Part shown: positions 23,753 through 34,947 of the stretch, one piece after another
Layout of the letters: each line of letters begins with the position of its first letter
Position numbering within the stretch: the first letter of the stretch is position 1
Assembly (NCBI GenBank): GCA_009809945.1
Contig: WTPW01000590.1
Coordinates: 127,834-191,833, forward strand
Direction: 5' to 3'
From: Gigaspora margarita
Taxonomy: Eukaryota > Glomeromycota > Glomeromycetes > Diversisporales > Gigasporaceae
Length of the DNA: 64,000 nucleotides
Translations under genes and position numbers: made by a program
Notes under the pieces: generated by a model
The model's database searches: none
Seen by the model: only the letters and a program-made list of their open reading frames with translations
What the model was told of the DNA's origin: nothing

Positions 23753-23964
23753 GGCAAGACCAACTAGACTCTGTGTTTTACATTATCTCCTCTCTCTCAT
23801 AATAAAAAAATTTAGATAAATATACATAGTGCATGGTAGAATTTGAAAAATTTTTATACACTCACAGAATAATTCAGAAAAATTTTTTTAAAATTTTACT
23901 ATGTTGAACACTTCTGGAGGGGAGCGAGGAGTAATGTAAAACTCAGACTTCAGTTAGTCTCACC
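23753..23964. mobile_element. Harbinger-like MITE, 212 bp
   Basis: Left end GGCAAGACCAACTAGACTCT and right end ...TTAGTCTCACC are inverted copies, flanked by TAA (23750-23752, 23965-23967). The interior matches the family (TGTTTTACATTA, AAATTTAGATAAATATACAT, TTTTACTATG). Several end mismatches make it an older copy. Confidence 0.8.
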
Positions 23965-24309
23965 TAATTCTATTGAGTCATCTCTGACTCACTATGACTA
24001 CAACACTATTAGAAACTATGTTGTGACTATTAGTGGGCAAAGTTACTATGTGAAAATCTATTGTTTATCGAAGAGAATAAACAAATAGTACCAGTGAAAT
24101 GCCAAGGTCAAAAACTGGAATGTGACTCTGGCATGTGCAATTACAATATGCTCATAAAGGAAATTGTTGCAGCACATTCCTATTCTATTTGGGGCTATGC
24201 CAAATCTAACAAACAATGACTAATACTAGGAGAACGTAATGATGTAAATATATGAAAATATCCTAAATAAACAAATAAAAAAGGCTTGGGATGGAGCCCT
24301 TCACAATGT

Positions 24310-24495
24310 ATGACTTTTGATACCCATACAATTGTCTGATTGTGTGATTGTAAAGATCATAAAAATGTTTTTTGGCCAAAAATTCAATTTTTTTTGGACA
24401 TATTTATGCTTACTAAAATTATTGCAAAATCACGCAACCAGACAACAATCAGGTAATTGTTCAAGTGATTGAAGTGATTGTATGGGTGTATAGCA
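24310..24495. repeat. Inverted repeat, about 45-bp arms
   Basis: GATACCCATACAATTGTCTG, then ATTGTGTGATTG, is mirrored by CAATCAGGTAATTGTTCAAG and GATTGTATGGGTGTAT. It may be a small MITE; no duplication was identified. Confidence 0.55.
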
Positions 24496-24619
24496 ATCTA
24501 CAAATTTGATCAATTACCAGGTGAGTAAGAAGTTTAATTCTTTACACTTTAACAATTGTGTTTTGAAACAATGTATAATTAATCATAATTATTTAATTCT
24601 TTAATAAATTACCATGCAT

Positions 24620-25460
24620 TAATTAAATTGACTACTGGTTTAATCTCTTATCTCTTGCCGGTGGCATAAGCTAATATGCTAGTACTGTACATGCTTTAGT
24701 GAATCCTGAATGCTGGTGATTACCTCATGTTAACCAGATTTAGAAGGTGATAAAAAAACATGTATGAATTTTAAATTTTTTCTATGCCACTGATAATTGC
24801 TGTACTGCCCAGAATTTGCATTGGCTAGTACACGATTGATACTCAGCTATTATTTATATACTTAGTAAGCATTTGCTTTTCTGCTTAACTGCATGTCGAA
24901 TGAATAAATTCAAATTTACTATGACATATATGTTAGAGAATTTGATGATAGTTGAATTATTAAGTTTTTGATATTGGCAATATAGATACATAACTTATTG
25001 ATTCAGGATCGATCTGTACTGATCTGCTTGTGAACGAAGTCATGAGCCAGAACATTATTGCAAGTCACTGGACCTTCTGTATAACAGCAGATTACTGACG
25101 AAAAGGTATTTTAGATAACCTGATGATCTGCATTGATCTCTTTGTTCTTTGAATTTTCTGCTTGACATTTTGTCCAGCTCTGTTGCAAGAACAAGCTAGT
25201 TTTAGAGCAAGAGAAACAAAAATTTTCAAGTCTTCAGAAAAATTTTCAATATCAATATTACCAAATGCTACTATATCATATTGGATAACTTTCGAAATAT
25301 GCACTCGTATACCAGCATTGGAGTAGAAATATTATGCTATTATTGTAAAGCGAATTAGATCACAATTTTGAAGCTTTATAGATATTGGCTTTATATATGA
25401 GATGTGACATTGGACTTGGACTTGAAAAGGCCTTCTTTGAAATAATTAAAAAATTATATT
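24620..25460. other. No supported gene
   Basis: A 70-codon minus-strand frame (25092-25304) has a fair amino acid mix but no recognised motif. The rest is AT-rich. Confidence 0.35.
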
Positions 25461-25529
25461 CAAGTTAGACTATGGGGTTCTTTGCGTGAATATCACATTT
25501 TAAAAAAAATTCACCCTATAAGTCTGAAA

Positions 25530-26850
25530 CCCTCCAAAACTAGTTTCGCCCAATTTGATCTGCAAATGAGTTTTGCCCAAAACACTGATGTTGACCTTTT
25601 TGAATCTTGGTAAAAAATAGTGATATTTTTTGTTGTAGTGAAGTAAAAAAAGTATTGGCAGATGTATTGTACAAGAAATATACAAATGAGAGAAAATACT
25701 GCTGGAATGTTGTAATGTTGGACAATTGTGATGAAAAAGAAATTAGAAAAGGATGAACATAGAGCATCCATTTTTTTTTATGATCAAAATCTGCAAATAT
25801 GGGTAATGCTGTTGGAATAGAAGTTGTTGATGTCCATTATCATAATTGAAATAGAGTTGAAAAAAAGAACACAAGGCATTTTGTTGATTACCAAAAGCTG
25901 CTGATATGTGGAATACAAAAAATTTCAAACTTCGCAAGAAATTTTGGGACCATGTGGGAAAAAAAGCAATAGCTGATGCATTTTGCAAGAACTCTATGTT
26001 GACCTCCATAGTTCTTGGTAAAATGGACTTGTGTGAAGTAGAAGAAGCGTTAGTAGTTGTATTTTGCAAGAATATTACAAATAAGTGCGAAATACTGATT
26101 AAAAATAAGGTTAGACAAAAGGAAGTTGGTATTAAAGAGAATGAACATAAAGCATTTATGTATGATCGAAATCAGCAAATATGGGTAATACTGTTGGAAA
26201 TAAAAGCCATTGGTGTTCTGTTGGAATAATGGAATCTGAGTTGAAAAAGACAGATACAAGGCATTTGTTTATTACCAAAAATCTGCAGATATGTTTAATG
26301 TAAGAAATTTTGATCTTCGTGATATTTCTGGAACCAGGAAGAGAAAAACAATAGCTGACATATTTTGCAAGAACACTATGTAGACCTCTTAGGATCTGAA
26401 AAAATAGCCCTGAAAAGTGGTGTAGGGAAAGCATTAGCAGATGTACCTTGCAAGAACATTACAAAATAATGATGAAAGATGAGGTTGGATCTTGTAACAA
26501 AAGAAAATTGGAATTGAAAAAAAATGAACATGAAGCATTCATTTATAACCAAAATCAGCAAATACATGGTAAGGCTATTGGAATAAAGCTGTTGGTATCT
26601 GTTATCATAATGGAACTGGGATTAAAAAAGAAAGACATAAGGCATTTGTTATTACCAAATCTGCTGATATGTGTAATGCTAGAAAATTTTGATCTTCATG
26701 ATAAACTTTTGCAACCAGCAGGAGAGAAAGCAATAGAACACTATATTTGCCTTTCTGGATCCTGGTATAAAAGTTTTGAAAAATAGCAAAGTAGGAAAAG
26801 CATTTAGCAAATGTACTTTGCAAGAACATTACAATAATAATGGGAAATAA
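25530..26850. repeat. Tandem array, about 385-bp unit, 3+ copies
   Basis: The landmark TTGCAAGAACATTACAA recurs at about 25667 (decayed), 26059, 26447 and 26816. Each unit also has GAACATAAAGCATTTATG, GATCNAAATCNGCAAATA, GGGTAATGCTGTTGGAA and AAAAGCAATAGCTGATGCAT. Many short frames on both strands arise from it. Plus-strand frames at 25906-26229 and 26448-26786 are partly parallel, so a decayed internally repeated gene cannot be excluded. No domain was recognised. Confidence 0.75.
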
Positions 26851-26884
26851 AAAAGAAACAAACAAAAAGATCGAAGAACTATTC

Positions 26885-27115
26885 TCAAAAAGATCTGTTC
26901 ACGTGACATCCTGTGGCTTGTTCAGTGACCCTATTCCATACTGTATGACATCGTTTGCATAAAAGGACATGACTGTAGTTATGAAGGTTGGTCATGACTA
27001 TTGTGTGCGAGGAAGGGCACATGATGAAACAAGCAATAATAATGTAATGAATCAGTCTTATTATAGATCGTGATTTATAGTTGGTGGTAGAATTCATAAG
27101 AGAAAATTTCAACAA
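26885..27115 (-). pseudogene. Zinc-ribbon relic, possibly TnpB/Fanzor-like
   Basis: A 76-codon frame contains CPSSH, then about 18 residues on LLCKRCHTVWNR. In TnpB and eukaryotic Fanzor nucleases the C-terminal zinc ribbon has two such C-x-x-C pairs, and the second is followed by WNRDVNAARN. Here WNR is followed by VTEQATGC, so the RuvC-III Asp is absent or shifted. No RuvC-I or RuvC-II segment was found upstream (27120-27600, minus strand). It may be a short fragment or a coincidence. The frame starts at an arbitrary Met and probably does not mark a real gene start. Confidence 0.3.
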
Positions 27116-27264
27116 TAGTTGCTGATTATTTTATTGTTGAAATTTCCTTTTTAGATTGGATTACTCTACTAACCTTATTCTAAAGATTATACAATTTTTG
27201 TATCAATATGATGTTGAATTGTAATTGGCATACATAATTATTATCATATTTTTTTAGGAAAAAG

Positions 27265-27401
27265 CTACTGACACAGCAGCACGTGACTTATCGACACAGC
27301 AGTGGCCCGAGTTAGGGTTAGGTTAGGGTTAGGTTAGCAGGTATTTTAGGTAATGCTAGTCATTGCTGTGTCGATAAGTCACGTGTGTGCTGTGTCGGTA
27401 G
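27265..27401. mobile_element. Small palindromic element, 'CGACACAGCA' family
   Basis: CACGTGACTTATCGACACAG near 27290 is mirrored near 27366-27385, with the terminal GACACAGCA/TGCTGTGTC pairs. The loop holds GTTAGGGTTAGGTTAGGGTT (27313-27338), an interstitial telomere-like run. A large relative is at 53720-55897. Confidence 0.75.
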
Positions 27402-27409
27402 TTGTTCCC

Positions 27410-28400
27410 TTTTTTTATATAGTTTTTCACATGCTTAGATCACGTTTGATACATGATCTGGTTTATCCAATAAAATCACGAATAAACAGCCAATCACTGC
27501 ACAGCATTTTGTCAATCAAAATATGCATTATTTTAGTATTTTTTTTTAATTAATTAATAAATTACATACTTTACACAGTATGGAATACAATAAGAAAAAT
27601 GCAAGTTGAATTTTGCGTGATAAAAGGATTATTCTATACTATTATTGTTCTGAGTCATTTCTGAATTTACTTCAATTCTAAATTGAAATGTCCTCTTTCT
27701 CGATTTTCAATAATCGTCAATTCGTAAGACCAATCATGAGACTAATTCTTTAATTGGTTCATCTTTGTTTTTTTAATACACTTTATTGAGCAAGGATATG
27801 GCTTTGTGACTTGTGAAATTCGTTATAATGAATGCCTAAATACTATAAAATTCTGGTCTTGAGTGTAATCTAAAAGTCAAGCTAAACCTTTAAGATTCTT
27901 TGTATTGTATAAGAAAGAGATGCAAGTTTGCTGTGTTGAAAATTTTACGAAAGAATCTGTGCTACCACTAGGCTAAGCATGATGGCCATTGTAATAGATT
28001 AAAATAGCGATAGTGTAAATTTTCTATTTTTTATATATATATTATTTTATTTCATTATATTTATTTTGTCGTGATTTTGTTTACACGTTAAGTATTTGAT
28101 AGTATTCCTAAATAAGTAAGCTATTAATTCTTATGATAGAAACAATTAGTTATACAAATAAGGGAATCGCATGTGGCAAGAAAAAGTGCAGTGTATTAAT
28201 TTCGCGTCAACACTGAATCTATACTGATAACGCTAATTTATCAGTGTAAATGCTAAATTATTAATGTTAACGCTAAAATAACAGCATAAATGCTGTAGTG
28301 AATTAAAATGTATATAAGACCTATGAAAGTAATAAAAACTGTATATAAGTTCTCATTCCAATTTAATAAGTTTGACGTTTAATTTAAAAATGTAAGACAA
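27410..28400. other. No supported gene
   Basis: AT-rich. A TATATAAG at about 28311 and AATAAAA at about 28332 precede the LTR-like repeat and may be its promoter and polyadenylation signals. The start of that repeat was not identified. Confidence 0.35.
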
Positions 28401-28409
28401 TAATAAAAG

Positions 28410-28865
28410 TAAAACCCTTATCTTTTGAATTTGACTTTAACCTTAATAAACCTTGCGATACTCAATTCGACGGACTGAATTGACTTGTAACTTCGTATTG
28501 GCTTATTATAACTCGAATTCTGTGTGACGAGTTTGTAAATTCTTTTAAATTACTCAGTGACTCAGGTTACCTTTGAACTTCGTATAATTTTAATTACCAC
28601 GATTCCACATAATCATCAACTCAAATCACCAATACTTTTAATTATATATTTATCACCTACATTGATATTAATCATTATCAGTACTACTCCATCATCCCGT
28701 ATCACCTTTATGACCCAGTATCGTTTCATTCTATTAACCCTTTATCATTATAAACCTCCTTTTACTACACCTCATTTACCTCTATCCGTAATTAGTTAGA
28801 GCTTAAATTGGCACTATTGTCTATATTGTTTTACTGCTCTCCGAATTCAACCGTCGCATCATGAA
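28410..28865 (+). repeat. LTR-like dispersed repeat, copy 1
   Basis: Landmarks are ACTCAATTCGACGGACTGAA, AACTCGAATTCTGTGTGACG and TGGCACTATTGTCTATATT. The second and third recur inverted at 62245-62600, and the first recurs at 63335-63500. TATATAAG and AATAAAA just upstream would suit an LTR. No gag/pol coding is nearby, so the LTR assignment is an inference. The 80-codon frame at 28557 lies in the repeat. Confidence 0.55.
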
Positions 28866-29241
28866 AAACTTGGAAAAATAATTTTTTTTTTTTAAAACAA
28901 AATTTATTAATTATCTTCTTATTAGATTCGGGTCAGACAAAGTCACCGACCAGATTCATGCTATTGTCGAAAAACAAATGCGGGTGTGTTCTACGCGGGG
29001 AATGCAAAAATTATTAATTACATTGTTAAAATACACATGAATATTCGAATGTATTCTTTTAATGTATGAAACGTTAGCATTTAATATTAATGATTCATTT
29101 TTATTTGTGTTTATTTATTTATTTATTTTTTTTAATTTTTACCTTATTATTATTATTATTATTATCGCTTTTTTTTATTAATTGGTAAATGAATAGTGGT
29201 TCCAAAATGACAATTGACATTTCACGATTCACAAATAACAC

Positions 29242-29560
29242 ATGCCAATTCAGAATCAATATAAATTTAGAAATGACATGGAACATTATCATAATAAGGG
29301 GGTTTCAGATAAATTTCATAAGTCTTATTTTGATAAAATAAGAAGAGATGTACAAATCTTATTTATTTTTGATAAGCTTGTCAACGAAGTGACGGAGCGG
29401 TCTTATTGCGAGATTCGGAAACTTGACGCTGAATAGCACAAAATTTTATAATCATAACCTGCTTTAATTTATTAATTTAACTTGCTTTTATATATAATAG
29501 ATTTATAATTGAGGTGAGTGTCAGACAAATAGTCTAAAAGGACTCGGTGTTGTATGCACG
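29242..29560. other. Left edge of the duplicated cluster
   Basis: From about 29400 the sequence matches the region before B4 (58810-58990), with CGGAAACTTGAC(G/A)CTGAATA and ATAATAGATTTATAATTGAG. Upstream of 29400 nothing matches the expected A gene, so unit 0 has lost its A copy. The 64-codon frame at 29242-29436 is not supported. Confidence 0.55.
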
Positions 29561-30121
29561 TCTAGATAATTACTTTTGAAATCATCCTTGTTGCTTCCAA
29601 GTTTATTCTTGATGAATTAGTAAAGCACCTTGAAACAAATTAATTAAAGAAAATTCAAATTGGCTTCGGTCAACTTTGCGCAATTATTATAAAATAAAAC
29701 CTTCAAGATTTGTAAAAATGAAGCAATAATATTATTACAAAATAATATGTCTTTTGGATCAGAAGACTTTACTTCTCTTCAGAACTATATACTAATCTTA
29801 CTCATTAAGTGAGATAATTTTGAATCTTTGTTGTCAGATGGGGAATTGCTCAAAGTGCAGACTTATAATCCTACCTTAAAGATTGTCTCATGACAGGTTC
29901 TTTACCTTAAAGACTGCTTTACAGAATTGTTTTTTTATCTTTTAACCGCTTTTTCAAATATCAAATGATGATATTTTTGACAAAGTGAAGTCATATAAAA
30001 ATATTCTTGAAGAAATCTTGGGGCTGATATACTCAAAAATTTATCACTCCAAATAGACAGATATTTAAACAATTCTTCCGCCACAGAAGATTTTAACACC
30101 AGCATTCTCATCTAGAGAAAT

Positions 30122-32012
30122 TAGTAGAGATGGGAAAAATGCGCATTTTATAATAAAATGCGCATGAATACGCATTAATGCGCATGATATATAAAATGCG
30201 CATGATACCGCATGATAAAAAAAATTTTTTCAATTTTTATCTTTATTATTGATAAAATATCTAAATAAAGATACTGCATATTGAAACTAAAATCAGATTT
30301 TGCCTATATATATAAATTTTTACAAATTAGCTAATTGTAAACTTCATCGTTGCTTATCTTATAAATTTGACACCTGACTCGTGGCTCTGCCACGGGAGCT
30401 TTGTATAAAACTTTAGAATCTTAGTTAAAATCTGTAAATTCGCATTATATAATATTCATAAATGTGCTGAGTTAGTTTGCATTGAATCGTCACAAAAAAA
30501 TTCTGTTACTGAACATACAATTCTATTAACTACAGCATATGGTTAAGATTGAGTTAGTTTCATTAAAATTATGATATCATAAAATTCTGCCACAGAATTC
30601 ACACTCTATTTCAGTATGGTTGAGCCAGTTTTTATTAGAATTATTGTGATTTTTATTATGAGTTTTTATAAAAAAAAATTCCATTACAAAATATGTTCGC
30701 TATACCAGTAATTGCAATATATGGGGGGAGGTCAATAGAAAATAGGCAAATATTTTCTAAGTAAAAGTTTTTAAACTTTAGATCGAAATATCTTAACAAT
30801 TATCAAACCAAATCTAATAAAACTTTTTAATTCTAAATATATATAGTTATTTAATCAAAATAAAAAAATTTTTATTAAATTTGATTTGATAATTGCTAAG
30901 ATATTTTAATTTAAAATTTTAAAAAAAGTTTATAAAAACAATTTGCCTGTTTTCTATTGACTTCACCCCATATAGTGGTTTAGTTTGAATTAGTATAAGC
31001 TAACTATAAAAACTTTGTTACAAAGCTCATTACTCCAATAACAGATAGTATGCAGCTTATTTTTATTGGTGAATGCCCATTTTTAAATAAGTGTTGCAAA
31101 GAGAAAACCTTATATTGCTATATTAGTTTTAGCACATTGATCACCTTTTGAACATAACCGTAATTTTATTGGTTGGTCGACATAAAACTACGAGTCACTG
31201 AGAAAATTAATTGATTATCAGATAATCTTGGCGGCAAAAATTCCAACCAAAATTCTAGAAATCAATCATCTAAATATTTGGCTGAATGTAACTTTTTTTG
31301 ATATTCGCTAATATATTCACAATTTTTTTTTTTNTTAATCATATGTTTTATCTATAGCGGAGCATTTGTCGTGTTCTTGAACTTGCTTTTATTCTTGAAC
31401 TTGAGACCATTATACAAAACGTTTCAAATTCGTGAACTTTTTTAGCCCAAAATAGTTTGTAATATTAGGCAATCAAACAACAAAAGTAAATTTGGAAAAT
31501 TCACGTTCACAATTTTAGGCGTTAATAAGGGCATTAAAAAATGATATAATAATTACTCGAATTTTATAATAATTACACGACCATGATAATAGTCATAATC
31601 ATCTTACGTATTTCTGTTAGTTTTCCTACATTTAGATCACATTTTTCGGATACGACCAATCAAAAATGTTAAAGCGAACAGGTCCAGAATTGAAGTATAT
31701 AGATAGATTAGAATGTTAATTATACTTATTTTATATTTAATTTTTCTATATAAAATTTTGATGGGATAAAATGCGCATGATTCGGAAACATGCGCATTAA
31801 TGCGCATTCATGCGCATGATTGAGGAATCATGCGCACGCATGAAACCCATCTCTAGAAATTAGAGATTGGAACCGCCTAAAATTTTTCTTAATCGTTTAA
31901 TCGTTTAACCGTTTAATTTGGCCGGCATTAAAATAATTCCGGCCCATGGCCAACATAATTCTGCCCGGAACTATAGAGCAATTTTTAAACGGTTAAACGG
32001 TTCCAATCCCGA
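30122..32012. mobile_element. Small hAT-like MITE, itself split
   Basis: Without its guest, the element is TAG (30122-30124) joined to 31864-32012, about 152 bp. It starts TAGAGATTGGAACCG and ends CGGTTCCAATCCCGA. AGAGAAAT flanks both ends (30114-30121, 32013-32020). Subterminal words are CGTTTAACCGTTTAA. Removing it restores the sequence of related B copies (TAGAGAAATCGA at about 37930). Confidence 0.85.
30125..31855. mobile_element. hAT-like element, 1.73 kb, ATGCGCAT motif
   Basis: TAGAGATGGG and CCCATCTCTA ends are flanked by GAAATTAG (30117-30124, 31856-31863). Both ends carry ATGCGCAT and ATGCGCATTAATGCGCAT repeats. It landed on the left edge of the small hAT MITE. The interior holds dispersed repeats (cf. 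20000-20340 and 15380-15850) and the hairpin CTCGTGGCTCTGCCACGGGA, but no transposase. Confidence 0.9.
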
Positions 32013-32086
32013 AGAGAAATCGAGCCATTTCCTTCGGAAGTTATCAATGATGATCATGCAGCAGAAATTGCGTCATGGATTGATAA

Positions 32087-33201
32087 CAGGGGTACAGAAA
32101 AATTAATTAAACAATTACCAATTATCATTAAAAAACATTGAATTCAATTAATGACGTAATAATTTCAATTAATTGCATTAATTACAACTTTACTTTATGG
32201 ATTTTGTTAAGATATAAGTTTTAGACAAGTAATTGAAGGTAATCGGCACTTTATGATAGGACTCACCCAGTTAAAAATATTAACTATACTTGCCCTATTA
32301 GCTATGTAGCACTTGTAATTTACGTTCATTGGTTTGCACAATTTGCAAATTTCAAATAAAATAAAATAAAAAATCAGTTATTATCTGATTTTTGTGTAGT
32401 TATGCATAATAATAAAATTTTAATTTAAATTACAATTCTGACGTTAATATCATCTTAATGCATGTTACTTTTAAAATCACAGGAAAAATTGCAGTTAATT
32501 GACTAATTGCGATTGCGTCATCAATTATTGCAGTTTTCAAAAATATGTCAACAACAAAAAAAAAAAGAAATCGATGATTTTTGATTCTGATTTCTGATTT
32601 ATTTAACATGTTTTTAAACTTTTAAGTTGCATATTCATCATTTTGTAATATATTTGACTGAACATTTTTGTAGAAATGCTGTAAAAGTTGTAGATCATTA
32701 TTTTGTAACAACTTTTGTAAGAATATTATTTGCGCATTCATCATTTTGCAAAGAATTTGAGTATTGTTTCTTTTTTAGGCGATAAAATTTACTACTGCAT
32801 TATGAGTTGAAAGAAATTTAAAAGTTGTACCAAATTTAATCTTATAAGAATTATTACATGATTCTAGCAAATTAATTTGTTTATTACTGAAAGAATCATG
32901 AAATTCGATAAGTTTTAAATGTTAAAGTTGCACAAAAAGGTTCCGGAATATAATTTTTGATCATTTGAAACTTTTTCTTAAAAAATATATATATGTATAC
33001 TATATAAGTTTATATATATACGTAAGTCTTTATATAAATCAGAGGTAATGTTAATAAAGAAATCGGAAATCAGAATTAAGAATCATCGATTTCTTTTTTT
33101 CATGAACTACAAATTTCACATAATTTTGCAAACCGCAATAATTGAATTGGGTTCAAAAATTGCAATTAATCGCCCTTACAATCAATTATTCGGTAGGACT
33201 A
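32087..33201. mobile_element. hAT-like element with CAATTAATTGC motif, in B0
   Basis: It begins CAGGGGTACAG; the right end is ...GGTAGGACTA. The flanks ATTGATAA (32079-32086) and ATTGGTAA (33202-33209) match 7 of 8. GCAATTAATTGC-like words repeat near both ends. The same element sits at the same position in B4 (59603-60776), so it predates the duplication. Its terminal inverted repeats are imperfect. Confidence 0.65.
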
Positions 33202-33659
33202 ATTGGTAAAGAAAACTGAAACGTATTCTGTAACAAATTATCCATATAAGTTTAAACCGCTACTTCGTGAAACAAGTGATGGTTTTACTAAAAATAAGTT
33301 TAGAATTTATGAGACAAGCAAGCAAACAATGTTGTAATAATGAAGGTTGATGGTACTGACAAAATTTTTGGTGGATATAACTCAATCCAATGGGTTAAAC
33401 CAGTTGGTAATTGTAATGATGGTTTTATTTTTTCATTAAAAAATGACACTATTCAATCCTCTATTCTAAGTCGCGTAAAAAATTCACAATATGCAATTCT
33501 TTATAATTTTGGTGATGGTAATGATCTTCATATGGGAGATAATTATTGTAATCATGATTCATATTAAAAAGCGATTAGAAACCAGGTGTCCCATTTTGTG
33601 TAGAATGTATGAAGTATTTCAAATTCAGGAAAATAAATATCTAAAAAATAGTTTGCTTA

Positions 33660-34440
33660 ATATATACATTGTGCAATATATCAAATTATAACGGTAATAA
33701 CTTTTCTGTATATTATTAAAAATATTAAACGTAATTTTAATACAGTATATGTACTGTACAGGCAATCAAAAAAAAAAAGATTTTTATTACATATGTGTGT
33801 AGTATTATTGTTATATCAATATGCACTATGCAATGATAAAATTATCTGAACTATACTATCTAATTATGAACTTTTTCATTATAACTTATATAACCTTCTA
33901 AAAAAAAAGTTATAGTTAAAACAGTCTTATAAATTATAATTAATTCAATATATAATTATGCAAACATTTTTTATCCTTCATTTGTAAAAAGTCTCTTACT
34001 ATGAAAAATTTATGAGTATTACTTTACTATTAACAAAATTTTACATCTAATATTAGTGTCTAATAAATTTAGATTTTGTTATTGCATATATTTTTACAGT
34101 GAAATTTACTGTATTTTCAAATGATTTTTGCTAATATATTTATATATTTTTACTTACCCAATATTTTAATTTCACATTATTAATGTTTAATTTAATTTTA
34201 GTCCAGTGATGAAAAGTAGATGTTTGTACTGATATAGGGTAATATAGTATTCGTGAGATAAAAAATACTTTATCAGTATTAATGTTTGATAATCGATCAA
34301 TATTCTTTTGATCGTCCAGATTTCTGGGTTGTTTATTAAATTTCAAAAGTTTGTTGATAAATACAATACGAAATATATAATCTAAAGAAATGAAAGAATC
34401 ATAAATTATATTGATTGTTTTGTCTTTATTATTTTATTCA
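33660..34440. other. Unit spacer between B0 and A1
   Basis: No gene. It matches the spacers after B1 (38670-40010), B2, B3 and B4 (61070-61880), sharing GCAATCAAAAAA, TTCAATATATAATTATGCAA and CTTTATCAGTATTAATGT. The 67-68 codon frames here are incidental. Confidence 0.7.
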
Positions 34441-34947
34441 TTATATGATATTAATCGGATGCACGAAAAATACAGATTCTGACCAAGAAATACAGTGATA
34501 AATTAATACACATTTATCAATCATGTTATTATATTCTCTACTATATGGTCTAGTTTCTATAAAGCAGTTTGGTCCTAGATCGCAAACATGAAATGCATCG
34601 GTGCATTAATTACGAGAATAACAAAAATCCGGTTTGCTAAAATCTAATTATATTTATTAAACTCTGGGTATGGACTAAAATTTGCCACCTTATATAAGAT
34701 GAGCATAGTATAACTAACTGTTTGTTGTAAAACTGAAAAACTTCACTATTAGGTTGATACGTTATCGCTACTAAATTGGGGTTTGATTTTTTGCGTTTGA
34801 TCGTTTGCGTTACACATAATTCTTAATTTTAATTGGTAATCGAAATTTTTAGTCAGCTCACAGGGTGTGCCAAATTTGATATAAATACGTACACAATGAA
34901 ATGCTGTAGTGTAACATATACGTAGGAGACTACTGTAACAATTTCAA
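34440..34947 (+). promoter_or_regulatory. A1 upstream region with TATA-like box
   Basis: TATAAATA (34880-34887) lies 61 bp before the A1 start. Around it GATATAAATACGTACACAAT, then GAAATGC(T/A)GTAG, is conserved upstream of A2, in the stub at 40457-40930 and, split, upstream of A4. Conservation of this block in decayed units marks it as the ancestral core promoter; function is inferred. Confidence 0.6.

Larger units (their letters stand above)
29570..33652 (+). pseudogene. B0: truncated TLDc pseudogene, triply interrupted
   Basis: It begins at the BACK region (ATCATCCTTGTTGCTTCCAA, cf. ELILVAS...) without a BTB exon. BACK pieces lie in 29570-30110. Then come nested insertions (30122-32012), a short TLDc stretch with CATGCAGCAGAAATTGCGTC (32020-32086), another insertion (32087-33201) and the TLDc end (33210-33652, e.g. 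GTDKIFGGYNSIQW, MGDNYCNHDSY). Frameshifts and stops (including TGA after ATTAAG) are spread throughout. It cannot encode a working protein. Confidence 0.9.
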
